This document shows positions 36,801-49,202 of a DNA stretch of 64,000 nt, in pieces (position 1 is the stretch's first letter; every line of letters starts with the position of its first letter). A model generated the notes under the pieces. It ran no database searches, was not told where the DNA came from, and was given only the letters and a program-made list of their open reading frames with translations. Where the stretch lies: NCBI RefSeq assembly GCF_015832195.1, contig NC_052018.1, positions 52,885,666-52,949,665 on the forward strand, given 5' to 3'. The DNA is from Motacilla alba alba. Its lineage: Eukaryota; Chordata; Aves; Passeriformes; Motacillidae. The position numbers were made by a program, and so were the translations under genes.

Positions 36801-39800
36801 TATGTTCTTACCAGATAACATTACAATTGAATAAGAAATTGCATTATCTAAGTACACTGTATGAGCTGAAATACTGCCTGATTATTGCGCTCAGACTTAT
36901 CATAGCAATGCTAGAAAGAAAGGGAGTCGAAGAAGAGCAACAAGAATTATGATAACCCTAAAAACATGCCTGAGAGGTTTCACTATTTTCACTTGCACCA
37001 CACTGCTACTGGGAGAAGGTAGAGATTTTCAATAGGAAGACTGGTATAACAAGATTAAGAGGCCGAGTATTAACTGAATTCAGACAAAATGTACTCATTT
37101 TATGTCTCACTTTGACTCTCTTGTTTCTATGGACACATCTGCATCTAAGTTTTTGGGTTTAAGTGACTCAAGGCTTTGTCTGGGCTGCATTAAGAAAATA
37201 CAAGTGATTGAAGTTGTTTGGGTGTATTTATGAAATAGTTTGATGAGAAAATACTGATTTACTAAAGCTCTGTGAAAACAAATGTTTTGCAAAAACACCC
37301 CAGTTTCTGTGAGGAACTGTTGTCATATATGCATATATTTAACAGGAATTTTATGCTATCATCTGCTTCTTACAAAATTTTCATACCTGTTCGGTGTTTT
37401 CTGGTGAGCAGCTCCTCTGAGCACATCCTTCCTCTCTCACCAGGTAACCAACTGACTCCAGTTCCCTTCCTACTTTAAGGCATGTCATCTTGACAAGCCA
37501 ACCCACTCTTTTATAGCTCCTATTGTTCTTACTAGTTACAGCTGTGGCTTGTTGAAGTTAGGCCTTCTCCTCATTTTGATAATTAGCCCAGCTGCAACTC
37601 CTTAGGGGTAAGATTACTTTATATACCATCTCCATTCTATCCCCCCACAAGGATCTGTAACTGAGCCAATTGTAATGGACAAGGTTCCAGAAGAGCAGCA
37701 TCAGTGGTTTCCCTGGACAAATTTTTCTCATCAATTAGGTGGTTTTGGGGCCATTCTCTGGCATTAAAACTAACTGGCATGAAAGACCCCATATCCATAT
37801 TGTGAAAATCTCTTTACTCTCCATTGCATGATAGCTACTTCCAATTTACCTGTTGGGAACATTATGTAAGGAATGCCCATTTCCAGACCATACAATGGAA
37901 TTATTTGGGAAAATAGCAGCAGGCTCTGGCAAAAATGATCCTGAGATTGTTTTGCAATTTTGTGGACAATCAAGTCTCAATGGAACAACTCCTGGGACTG
38001 TAGAATTCACTAGAGTAGATGAAGTTGTAGTGTGCTGCTGGAGATCCCAAGCCATCACAGTCAATGGTTTCATGCTTTCTCACACAGTGGACAGACACAT
38101 GAATCAGCTGGGCTTCAGAACAAGAGACTCTAGTGTCCAGCAGCAGTGTGTGACTGAGAAAGAGAAAATAGAACTTTGGTTGACATCCTCTAGTAGCCCT
38201 GGTGAGGCATTTCATTTCTTAAATGCTCTTCATCTCAGTTTCCTAAATGAAAACAAAACCAACCACCCAACCAATCAAACAAAAAACCTGACATCAAAAG
38301 CCTGACAAAAGCCCTTGACAGCAAAAGTTTTGTAGACCACCAAAAGTGACAACTCTTGTAAAATCAAATCACAAGTTTGTCTTGAGAAGCTTGGAGAAAA
38401 ATAAGGCTTCAGTTGATTTCAGTTGATATTCAGATGAGTCTTATGACCCAGGCTGCTTTGGCTTTTGAGTGTACAAACACAGACACTTATGGAAACAAAG
38501 TCATTCAGAATTACCAGTGTTTTTGGAAAATTCAGAAGGCATTAGTTTTTGTACTCTGAAGGATCTGTGTTTTTCTCTTTGGTTTGTGCCGCAGTGGCTT
38601 TGTGCAGCTTTTAAGTGCAATTGGAATAAATTGAAGAATGTTAGAGACTCCTAAATGGACTATGCCTTAGATACAGGATAGCATTATAATATGAAAGTGG
38701 AGTGGCTGGCAGCTGAACGCAGAAGTCCCAATGGGACCTGTGCCCTGTAGCCTAAGACAAGAGGTTGTTCTGGATATTTGCAGCTTACTTGTTATCCCAC
38801 ACAAAATCCCAGCATGATAAATTTTTTAACAAATAAATTTATATGACACATCCTTACCATTGATCACACTGTCAGAGACTGCAAACAGATTCTGTTAACT
38901 TGTTTAGACTGGTTTCCCCATTGCTAAATAACATTTGGTCTTTAATATTTGGTCTTTACAACTCTCAGAGAATGCATTTGCATTATTTTTACATAAACAA
39001 ATTATTTAGGGTTTGTTTTTTTCAGTATGGAAGAAAAATTAGGTATGGAAGAATTTAAGGAAATTAAATTTTCACCACCCCAAACTGGGCAGAGTAAACA
39101 ACTATGATTTTGCCTGGGAAGTACTGATATTAAAAATTTTCATCAAATTCCTTTGGGAGGGGTGTTAAAGTAATTTTTAATACAGAGGATCTCTGTTTAA
39201 AAGAGCTGGTATTCACTCCTAGGTCCCCTCCCCTTCAGAACTGTGTGGGCTGCCTCCTCTGTTATGTGCACTCACATAATACCCCTATGGCAATGACAGT
39301 GGTTTCTTGCACAGAAAATTAATACTAGGAAAGTATTTATGCATTTGTACTGTATTGAGTGTGATAAATGTTTTCCCTCTCTGAAAAACAAAACACTTGC
39401 ATTTTCTGCTTTTGTTCTTCATCTCCTCCCATCTGTTTTGTTTCTCTTAGCTGGAAATGAGAATAACAGCTGACTCTCTGTGCATTGCCAGTGGTCTATG
39501 GAGGGTTTGAAGGCCTCTCTAATATCTTTGAAGCTCCTTTTAAAAAATAATTCTGTCCCAGTTCATGTGAAAAGCCGTATAATTCTTTCATCAGATCATA
39601 ATTATTCCAGTGAAAGGACTAGACCTATTTTCTATCTTTGTCAATAGTGAGGGTTTTGTGGCCATGTGGCCCACTGGATATCCAGCATTTATGTCTCCAA
39701 CCAAAAGCATTTGTCTAAATGCAGGCTTGTTATGAGGGTGATATAATGATTTCCTTCACCCGAAGTAGCAGAACCAATAGATCTTTTCAAATTGCACTAA

Positions 39801-40284
39801 AAACACAAACATTGCCTGAGAAGCTTCTGAACACGGATCTCAAAGAAAGGCAAATTCAGACACTGTGCATTATTTAAATACCTTCTTCACTGTCTGAAAT
39901 AGTGTGGGACTTAACAGCTATAAGAACCACAAAGTTTTAAGTAGAAACCTGTGGTCTTTTGTTCTTCCAAACACAAAATCACCACAACAAGAAGAAACAC
40001 TTGGGTTATGGTTCAGCACTCTAGGCTACTCTGAAGGGCAAAGTTACAAAAAAATGGAGCTATGTATCACAGCAAGTTAATCACAACTTCTTGGAAACTA
40101 TAACAGAATGAAACTCATGAGCTACTTTGCCTTTAACCACAGAAAAAACCCATGAAAATTCACAGGTTGTTGGGGTCAAAGGAAGAGAGTCATAATTAAG
40201 GCCTGTGAATTTTCACTGACACCAAGTGACTAGAGGTTTATAAAACCAATTTAAAGAATATAAGTTTTCTGGAGCTAATAATTA
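33899..40284. other. Unique non-coding DNA, no gene seen
   Basis: About 6.4 kb of AT-rich sequence. Frames are short; the longest, 150 codons at 37853-38305, ends in a low-complexity Asn/Lys/Thr stretch and has no domain I recognise. No tRNA, rRNA or transposon end noticed. Confidence 0.5.
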
Positions 40285-40400
40285 ATACTTTGGGTTTTGT
40301 TGTTGTGTTTTTTGTTTGGGTGTTTTTATTTGTTTTGTGATTATTTGGTTTTGTTTTCCTTTTTGTTTTTTTGGTTTCTTTTTGGGGGAGGGGGTTGTCT
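40285..40400 (+). repeat. T/G low-complexity tract ending in G run
   Basis: Irregular TTTTG/TTTGG units on the plus strand, ending GGGGGAGGGGG near 40384-40394. It resembles the tracts at 16.65 kb and 47.7 kb in composition only. Confidence 0.8.
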
Positions 40401-41689
40401 GGGGAGATTCTGACAGAAATATTTAAAAGACCCAAGATGCTCCCTAGACTAGCACATTTTGCACTCATAGATGCTTGTGTTTTCACTTTCTCCTTTCTCA
40501 GTAGTGGATTTTCATTAGTAGCCTGATTTGACATGACTACTAATGTGAATCGACTTCACTGCATCTGGCTAAATAAACATTGCAATCATTTACAGGGCAG
40601 TTACTACACAAACTGGGAGAAGGGCCTTGTCCATAAGGTAATCAAAGCATATGAAAGCAGAATGTCCCTTTTCCTTTCTATTACAACCAGAACTGGGAAG
40701 AGAAGTTGGTATATGCCAGCTTGGCCAAGGAATAAAAACTCTTTTCATTTGACATTAAAAACAGTTTTTAGATTTTTAGTTCATAAAAAAGCACATAGAG
40801 AAATATTGCCTATTTTATTAGTTGCACCGAAGTCATGTTGGCAAGTGAAAAAATAATATTGAGCTAAAATAGCTTCGTGTGTTTCCCATTATATAATCAG
40901 CTGGTGATGCAAAGGACAAGCCTGCACCACTCGCTAGTCAGCCTGGTGGTTACAGAGCTCTGAACCAGAACGGTGCCCTTCACTGGGAATGACAGAAGCA
41001 AAAGTGTCCAGAGCAACCACACACTAACCCACAGGACTTCCCCAGGTCAATAGTGAGGTTGCTGTGACTGATATTCTAGCATGGCATATCTAAGAAAAGT
41101 TTTTTTCTGTACTTGATGACAAAAATGGGTGTTCATGTGCATTAGCCATTATGCCTTAACTTGCTCTAAGTGTCCGGTGTAGGTCTATTGGCTGATAAGA
41201 TGGAAATCAGAATGCAGCTTTTCTGAAGCTTAATTAAAACTGGTTTAAACATGTTTAAACACATTTCTTTTTTTAAGAGTGGATTATGTAACTGGCATAC
41301 TTCAATTGCAATGGTATCTTTTTCAGAAAGTTTCTGAAGGAACCCAGTTATCATAAGATAAGAAGGAAGATCTTCACACAGAGGTGAGGAAAAAAAAAAC
41401 CACCGACCTAGTTAAAAGTTGGGAAGCAGTGGATGAGAACAGAAGGTGTCTTTTCATACCAAACAAGTTTATAGAGTAGTGCCACAATAACACATGCTTG
41501 GACCTTAGCAGCATAAGCCATTGCAATGGACTTCATAGAAAATTTAGGGAAGAGGTGACAAAGTTCGTTAATGATCCTCTGTTACTTAATGTAGTAAAAC
41601 TCTCTGCAATAAACTAAAAGGGGTTTATTTATTTGTATAGTTATTTATATATATTTATATATTATTTATGTACTGTGTGATGGAGAAAT
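40401..41689. other. Unique non-coding DNA, no gene seen
   Basis: No gene. A short stretch near 41360-41392 (AAGGAAGATCTTCACACAGA) faintly recalls a CR1 word but is too short to call. Confidence 0.5.
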
Positions 41690-41860
41690 GAACAGCAGCA
41701 AAAAATTCAACATAGATAAACATAAAGTGATGCAGAAAAAAAAAAATTACCCTAACTTTATTTATACAAAGATAAATTTGAGTTGGCTATTTCTATTCAG
41801 GAATGAGATCTTGAGAGGTTTTGATATCTTGAGAAAGAAAACTATCAATTCAGTGCTCAT
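41690..41860 (+). mobile_element. Possible ancient CR1-like coding remnant
   Basis: The sequence ATAAAGTGATGCAG, then ATTACCCTAACTTTATTTATA, and AGGAATGAGATCTTGAGAGG follow the order of a region at the 3' end of the CR1 reverse-transcriptase frame in older vertebrate CR1 elements. The translation shows KFNIDKHKVMQ and NYPNFIYT, a pattern known from such LINEs. The frame stays open by chance to 42374 (228 codons in all) and runs through the next (TG)n tract, so it is not a working gene. Without an alignment the family and the borders are uncertain. Confidence 0.45.
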
Positions 41861-42222
41861 TCATGGGTCTACTGTGCCATACAGTTTTAATCACCAAAGC
41901 TTATTCCACGGTGTTGAGTCATGCCAGTGTTCAGCTTCAGTTATAAACATGCTGCATCAGAAAACCCAAGCTAGAGAGTCAACAGATAAGTATATAAAAT
42001 ACATAGTATTCACTAACATAGAACCTATTTCCATAGAAGGCTTGCCCAAAAATTTCTTCTATGAAAGGGAAAATAAAATAGGTATTTTTGTGGATATTTA
42101 TCTTTGTTTTACACTCTGTGTAGAAGAAAAATTCCACTATGATGTATTTTTGTTCTTAGTGCAATGTGAGTACATTGAAGTAGACTACAGAATAGGTGGA
42201 ATATTTACCTGCATTTGTACAA

Positions 42223-42228
<6 letters not shown>
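41861..42228. other. Non-coding DNA, continuation of an accidental open frame
   Basis: The plus-strand frame that begins at 41688 stays open here, but composition is AT-rich and no domain is visible. The part up to about 41960 may still be decayed CR1. Confidence 0.4.

Positions 42229-42258
<30 letters not shown>
42229..42258 (+). repeat. (TG)n dinucleotide microsatellite
   Basis: About 15 uninterrupted TG/GT units. Confidence 0.95.
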
Positions 42259-44712
42259 TCATATCTGCAAATATTAATCCTATCTACGGAGTAGTTTATT
42301 ATCTTCTATATTCTATATATATATGTCTACCTTCAGTATATTCTGTCACATTAATTAGATGGAATGTATCATAAAATTTAGCAGCACTGACTCATATTCA
42401 TGGCTTAAACTATTTTAAACCATATGTTTTTCATTTTCCTTGGATGTAGATTTTTTTCAGCAGATGGAAAAACAAGTTAATGTAACTTGAAAGATAAGTA
42501 CAAAAATTCAGTTTTTCATATTTTCCTCTTTTGAGTTATTATCAGAGAAAAAGTAATTATTAGGCTTGTTATTTTCCGCTCCAAAAGAAAAATGGATACA
42601 TTTGTTGCTTAGTTCCTAGGATAAGGATCTATAATAGAAAAAGTGCCTAACTCTCAAGTTAGAGAAATACTAGTTTGTTCTATGCAATCATCACAGGCCT
42701 TCAAGTTTTAATAATGGCTGCAGCATTGCTCATGTCAGTTATATGCAAATTACTGATATTTCCCTGGGCAATTCGCACACCCCTATCTCTAAATGTGATG
42801 TCTGTTGTCTGAGACCTCAAGACGGTTTGTTCCTTAGAAATTGGGTTTGCTATGTGGCCAGCTGTCACACAGATAGCCCCCCTTCTCCTGCCTCTATCAA
42901 TATTAAGGACAGGAAAAAGTTTCATCTCAGCTGCCTTTTTGTTTATAAGGAACCTGAGATTTGTGCTAAGGTTTAAAAAAATATGATGGAAGGTACTGAG
43001 AATAAAGGAGAAAACTTCAAGAACTGAAAGGACTCGAAAGTTCTGATTGGTTTTTAAGCTTGAGAACTTTTGGATGTTGAAAGATAAGGGATATATTTTG
43101 TCATCCAGATCACTAGCCTAAAACCTCAACCCCATTATTAGCATGGATTTTGGAAGGGCTCTCCCGTGTGGTACAGAGCCAAGTGGCTCTTCTGACTACA
43201 GCCAGCAAACCCATCTCTTTTTTCTCCAGTGATAGCAGTGATTGTGTTATTGTAAAGCAGCCATGGGGCCTCCTTTTCTGTCTTCAAAGCCACAAAAGCA
43301 CAAATGTTAAAGACATTGTGAGATTTGAATGGACGGTTTCTTTTGGATTTTTTTTCACCCTTCTTCACTTCCCATGTCTGATCAGGATTGGAAACGGAAG
43401 TGTTGAAAGACTATACTTAGATATTATTTATTGAGCACTGACACTGTGCTTGGAGTTTAACCACTCTGAAATACCACAAGAAGAAACTACTTTTACTGTA
43501 TTTCAAGCCCAACCAGAATGAGAAATTACTGGAAGTTTCACAAGAATACTTTGTTTTTGCAAGGCTTCCAGGCTAGATCTGTAGATCAAAGATGGTCAGG
43601 CAGTCTTGGATGAAACCCAAATGAACATTCAAATATTGAGTGCTTAGCCAAACCAAAGTGAAACTCTGAATCGTAAGGTTTGCTCTCTCTTCTGTCCTTT
43701 GGTGTTGATAATATGCAGGTTAAGCCTGCCTGATGCAACTTGAAGTTTCTATTTAATCCATAGATAATATTTTGGGTCCTCTGTGTGTGCTTTTTACAGC
43801 TTCCTAACAGGCTTTCTGATATCATTTTTTAATGCTTTGGTGTAAAAACTAGTGGCTCACAGTAATACACAGAGCTAATTCATACCCAAGGAATGTGAGC
43901 TGTTCCTACAGCAAGTATTAGAAGGAATAATTACACTATTCTGTTACAGATAAAAAAGGGTTAATGTAAACATACCATGAGCAAGGCTCACATGTATCTT
44001 ATATATTAGAGCTGGGGTACTATTCCACACCTATGAAGTGACAATCTTGAGCCTTTGTGCTCTGGGGTCTTTTTTTAAGCTACCACCCACTTGCTGTGGA
44101 GTAAGGGCTTGCAGAGAATTGCCATGGTATTTCAACTGAGTCGAATTTTGTATCCAAACTAATCTGATTAACTGCACCCATATTTTTGTTATTAAAATAA
44201 TTAAGTAATTATAAAGTAAGAAAATTAATAAATAAATATAAAAGTGAAGGTAAAGTCTCCTTTATAAGCGATGTCACACTGACCTTCTCAGTTCCAGCCC
44301 TTTTGAATTTCTGTCCTTGGCTGGTTGTTCCATGGTACAATTTTCTATATTGCTCCTCTTGTGGACCAGCATTTCCATGATCCTCAGGTGTTGTCATCCA
44401 TGTCTCCCTGTCATCCCTTCAGGGCTTCTACGCCATGCTTTAACACATAACAAAATCATGGTTAACTGTTTTGAAGACTGTGTTATCTACATGTTTTTTT
44501 GTCAGCCCTGGGTCTCACAGACACTAGGAAACGCGACAAGATGCTCTTCTGCTGCTAGCTTTGTATCAGTTTGCTCTGTGACTTGCAATAGGCCTGCTGG
44601 ATTTGCACAAAAAACTTGACAAAATTTATCCATTTATGAAGGATAGGCAAGCACACTCTCTAGGTCAAAATATTGTGAAGGCTGTATCTGCATGAGCTCT
44701 TGGAAAGATGCA

Positions 44713-44713
<1 letters not shown>
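42259..44713. other. Unique non-coding DNA, no gene seen
   Basis: AT-rich with short random frames. No repeat family recognised. Confidence 0.5.

Positions 44714-44782
<69 letters not shown>
44714..44782 (+). repeat. (ATT)n trinucleotide microsatellite
   Basis: Twenty-three uninterrupted ATT units (69 bp). Confidence 0.97.
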
Positions 44783-44783
<1 letters not shown>

Positions 44784-47715
44784 TCCATACCAAATAAGTA
44801 AAAAATACTTATAATAATGTAAGCTATATAGTCTGGTGTGGCATCAACAAGTATTTAAACTTACAGAGAAAGAATCATTCTAATTAGGAAAAAAATCAAA
44901 TCTAGGCTCCTGACATCAGACACAAACTTCAGGGAAGGGATAAATTTTAAATTCTTAATAATGGCCACTTTGTGATACTCATGACAGTAATGACAAATAC
45001 TTAAAAATACTTGGACTGTGCTGTTAATAATGCAGTGGAAATCTACAGACATAACTCCAACATTAATGAAAATTAAGATGAAGTGTGGATCTAGCTGCAT
45101 ATATATGTCACAGAGTGTGCAGTAAAAACTTACTCTTGCATAAAATTAATACTTAGTGGTCAAATTTTCCTCGTTTCCCACTAATAATTGATGGAGTCAT
45201 ATGGTTCAGCTGTAAATCTACCAGCTGGAAGTAATGAGATGAACTGTCCATAGCAATAGGAAAGATATACGTGCCTGTTCAAAGGCAGACCATCTGTGGA
45301 GATCCATGGAGAAGGATAGTAGAGAATTTTATATAGACATACAGTAAAACAGCCTCTCGTGATACTGTAGGAGCTGTGGGGGCCTAATCTTTACATTTGA
45401 CTATTAAATTAGGAAGGGCAAAGCCTACACAATACCAATGGTATTAGTCATGTCTGGAGGGGCATCCAATACCAGATGTCACTTTTCTGATCTTTCATGC
45501 TCAGCTCTTATAGCTTTTGGCACGTCAGAGTTCGCATCTGAGTACAATTTAAGTTATAACAGTACAATCAGCATGTCTAACTATTTTTGCCTTTCTTTCT
45601 GCTATTTTGGGAGCTAGGCTGTTGTGAGTCTCTGTTGTTTAATCTAAAAGCCTTCCTTGTCCCTGTCTCCAGCCTCATGAGGTAATGCTGGGGGATGTCA
45701 GAGAGCGGTGTTAAGGCACAGTTGTTTGACAAGTGCTACTGGTTTTAAACTGAATTGCTTGTTTATTGGCTGCACAATTATTCATCTGTTAGCATAGCAT
45801 AGAAAAAATGATGTTGACAGTAAAATAGTATCTTTTCTTGGTAGAAACTCTTTGTCTTAAGTGAACAAGTCATTGTTTTAATGTGAATGCAGTTCTGTAC
45901 AATATAACAGGAAAGGTTTGTTTATTTATTTAACAGGCAAACAAAAGCTTGCATGATCAGACAATAGAAAATATATGTAGGGAATTGTGTGTGGAGGAGC
46001 ATAGTCTGCTCTTCTGACTTGTTATAAGATAAAGTCATCTCCCTTTATGCAGATTATTCATGTTTATTTATGACATTCTGTGGAAGAAAAGACACTCAAA
46101 TGCCTCAGGGCTATAGCCCAAAGTAAATAACTTGTCATAATATACCTTGCAAATGATAATATAAACCACGGGAAATCCAGGGAAGAGATGCACATACATT
46201 CCAAAGCTGGGAAGTTATTGAATGTTTAGGCTTAAGGAGCAGATAGTTTTGATTGAGGATATTTCCCTTGTTTCTGTATGTTAGATGAATTACTCTGCAT
46301 GAGTGATATCCATTGTACTGTGTTTATTCTTTTCCGCTTTTGTTCACCAATCACTGCGATGTCTGGTCCTTTCCCAAAGATGGTCTGTATAATAAATATG
46401 TTAAGTCTGACAAGGAATGGATGGTAATGCAGCATCAATGCCCTCTGGGGTTAGGGAGTGTTCTGGTTATTTTTGTGTCTCTGTAAGCTTACAATACAGG
46501 CATTTGTATAGACAAAATCTTGTCTCAAGTTCAATGCAGAAATCTTTCCACTGGGGGAGCTGGCAGCCTGGGTTTGAGCAGTAACACCAGCAGATGCATC
46601 TTTGCATTTCTTGCTTCATTCAGGCCTGCAGCTTTGTATTCAGTGTTTGGACCCAAAAAATGACTTAATGAATTAATTCAGTGTTTCAATATAGATTATG
46701 GGTATAAAGAAACTTGGGACTTAGGTAGAGGTAAGGCAGCTGCTATGTAATGTGCTCTGCAGTAAAACTGTTTTTGAGAATCTTGGGACCTGTTCCCTAT
46801 GCTGTCGTGTGCCAGTGCCATAGCTGGATGATGCTTAAAAGCTTGACTCTTGAGCAAGCTGTAGGTAAATCAGTTGTAGCCAGTTTGCCTCTCTCTGTAC
46901 TAGTAGATTGAACAGTGCCAGGATACTGCCACGTGATCACTTCTACTGTTAATTTGTTCTGCTTTTTAGCCCAGTTTTGGCTTGTGCCAAAAAACACTCT
47001 TCCAAACAGTTCCCAGACACAGTTCGGGAGTCAGCAGGAATGAGCAAGAGACGGCTACCAATAGGAAGTTTGGATACAAAGCACTTTGCTACCACAGCTA
47101 GAAAGAAGACTCCCTAGCCCTTTTTATTTTGTAAGGAAAAGTAGTTCTTGAGTGGAGCATTGGATACTTAAGACCTATTACATAAAAAACACAGTATTTT
47201 TTTTTCCTTTTGAGAGTTTGCTAGAAATGTTTCTCTTCTGACTCACAAACTTCAGTAGTTTTTAAGTATATTTTCAATATAATTTGTTTTCCTTTCAAAA
47301 ACAAATGAATCCAAAATTTAGTTGTGCTTCTAAATTGAATTTTGATCATTCTTTTAAAATATAACATATATTTTTATTTTTTCCTATAGAAGGATAATGG
47401 TCCATTAAGTCCAGGTTGGCCCACATTAACATTAGGCACCTCTAAAAGGCATCTCAATTAATCTAACCCCTGAATTATCTCCTGAATGTGCTCTTCTCTG
47501 TCTGATAGAGGAACCAAGGGGAACTATGCTGCAAGTTTAGATGGTGGCATTACACAGGTTGAGTCTGAATTTAATGTTGTTGTTACTGCCTTTCACTGGT
47601 GCAGTTAGCACAATAAAGTCTTGAACTTTGCTGTAATTTGTAGGCATTTCTGGCCAACAAATTCTTAATAGTTGGATTTTTGGCAATATTTAGTTAAAAT
47701 TTCTTGGTGGTCTTT
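44783..47715. other. Unique non-coding DNA, no gene seen
   Basis: No gene or transposon recognised. The stretch at 47400-47570 contains TTAGGCACCTCTAAAAGGCA, which has the feel of an old interspersed repeat, but I cannot name one. Confidence 0.5.
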
Positions 47716-47875
47716 TGCCTTTTTTTGTTTTGGTTTTGGTTTGGTTTTGGTTTTTTGATTTGGTTTGGTTTGATTTGATTTTGGTTTCTTTGTTTTGTTT
47801 TGAGGATTTTGTTTATTTGTTTGTTTGTTTGGGGTTTTTTTGTCACCTTGTCATCTTTTTTGTCATCTTGTCTAA
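47716..47875 (+). repeat. T/G low-complexity tract with short CATCTTGTC repeats
   Basis: TTTTGG, TTTGG, TTTGA and TTTG units on the plus strand. The right end carries imperfect tandem copies of TTTTTTGTCA(C/T)CTTGTC. Four or more closely spaced GG pairs again allow a two-tetrad G-quadruplex. Confidence 0.85.
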
Positions 47876-48998
47876 TTAACGTTATTGGAGCTGGGACCTA
47901 GCTGTGCAGGGCTGCTACCTGTTATAAAGTGCCTGATATTTGGACAGACCAACCTGTGGTCAAAATTCAATGTTCATTTATCACATCCAAACCTCTAGCA
48001 TTTCATTGCCAGCTTGCAGTGACACCTTGTAGGTTGCAAACCTATGTGAAAAATATCACAAGGAAGATTTACCCAGGTTTCTTCTCTTCCTGAGTATTGC
48101 CAGTAAAAGAAGTATGAAATGAAGCAACAGAGTTCATCAACATAACAAAATAGCATGCTTTCTAAAGAAAACAACAGTGGCTGATAAAATGGCTTGCAAA
48201 ACAATTGTGTCAGGAAAACAATGACGCAGTTGGGCTGGGCCTGACCTTCTACAAAGCCCAGAGGAGGCCACATCTGGCATTATGATTCCGACCTCCTTCT
48301 GAAAGCAGTAAAACAGTAAGTCTTAACTGAACATAATTTAAATTTTTTTTTATTTTATTTTTTTTTACTAAAAAGAAGTTACCTCAGAGCGTCCTGAGAA
48401 TTAGAAGCCAGGATAATTTTCTTCCAGTGCACTGTGCAATTTTTCCCCCCTTCCCTAAAGAGGTAGGATTATATAACCTAATAAATTGGTCTCATTACAG
48501 AGCCACTGACAGACAGACATATAGGTTGCTGCCAACTGGCAAGTGTGCTGAAGGTGAGCACACCCAGGGGCTGGTGGAAGTGAGCAGTGGGTGCAGCACT
48601 CAGAAACCATCTGGCTGAAGGAGGCCATGCTTGTTGCATAAAGCAGGAGGAGATAAGGATGTCAGGAGCATAGGGGGTGACATCCATCAATCAACTTCTT
48701 CATTATAGCAAGAATGAGCACTGCGGGTCCTTGGGAGGAAGAAGGAACCAGTGATCCCTCATCTCACAGGTGGCAAGTCTAAAAAGCCTAACCTTTCACA
48801 TTTCTAGGGGCAGGCAGGATGAAGAATGTGTTTTTAATGAACTACCCATCACACACACAGACCTACACAATATCCTACTTTCATATATATTTCCCCTTCA
48901 GGATAAAATAATTAAATAGAAAAGTCTCATTCTTTATTTTTTTTAAATATAAAAGTGTGTCTTAGCAGGAAGCAAATTTTCAAGTCTCTGATCAAGTA
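47876..48998. other. Unique non-coding DNA, no gene seen
   Basis: Includes a T-rich stretch at 48341-48367. No gene or mobile element noticed. Confidence 0.5.
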
Positions 48999-49039
48999 AA
49001 TAATTCTCTGTAATAAAAATGCAGAGAATTATTCTCTGC
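48999..49039. repeat. Two overlapping small palindromes
   Basis: AATAATTCTCTG (48999-49010) pairs with CAGAGAATTATT (49022-49033). The second arm is itself part of a 19-nt palindrome, GCAGAGAATTATTCTCTGC (49021-49039). Two alternative hairpins are therefore possible. Confidence 0.85.
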
Positions 49040-49140
49040 ATCTGCATTTCACCCCAAAGGATAGAAGAATGCTAGAAGAAGAAAATACGCCAGAAGGTAA
49101 CATGATGAAATGAAAATTCATGGCATTTTTACTCATCTGA

Positions 49141-49202
49141 ACTAAAAATCAGATGATTAATTAAATCTCAAACTAAGAATTGGATGATTAATTAAATCTC
49201 AG
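49141..49202. repeat. 31-bp tandem duplication with homeodomain-type cores
   Basis: Two adjacent 31-bp copies (49141-49171 and 49172-49202), both starting ACTAA and both containing GATGATTAATTAAATCTCA. Each copy carries a TTAATTAA core, a typical homeodomain-binding word. This is a sequence feature only; binding is not shown. Confidence 0.8.

Noticed and set aside
41360..41400. CR1-like word AAGGAAGATCTTCACACAGA
   Set aside because: The match is about 30 nt, with no supporting sequence on either side in the expected order.
47400..47570. Possible ancient interspersed repeat (TTAGGCACCT region)
   Set aside because: It has the texture of an old repeat, but I could not place it in any family or define ends.
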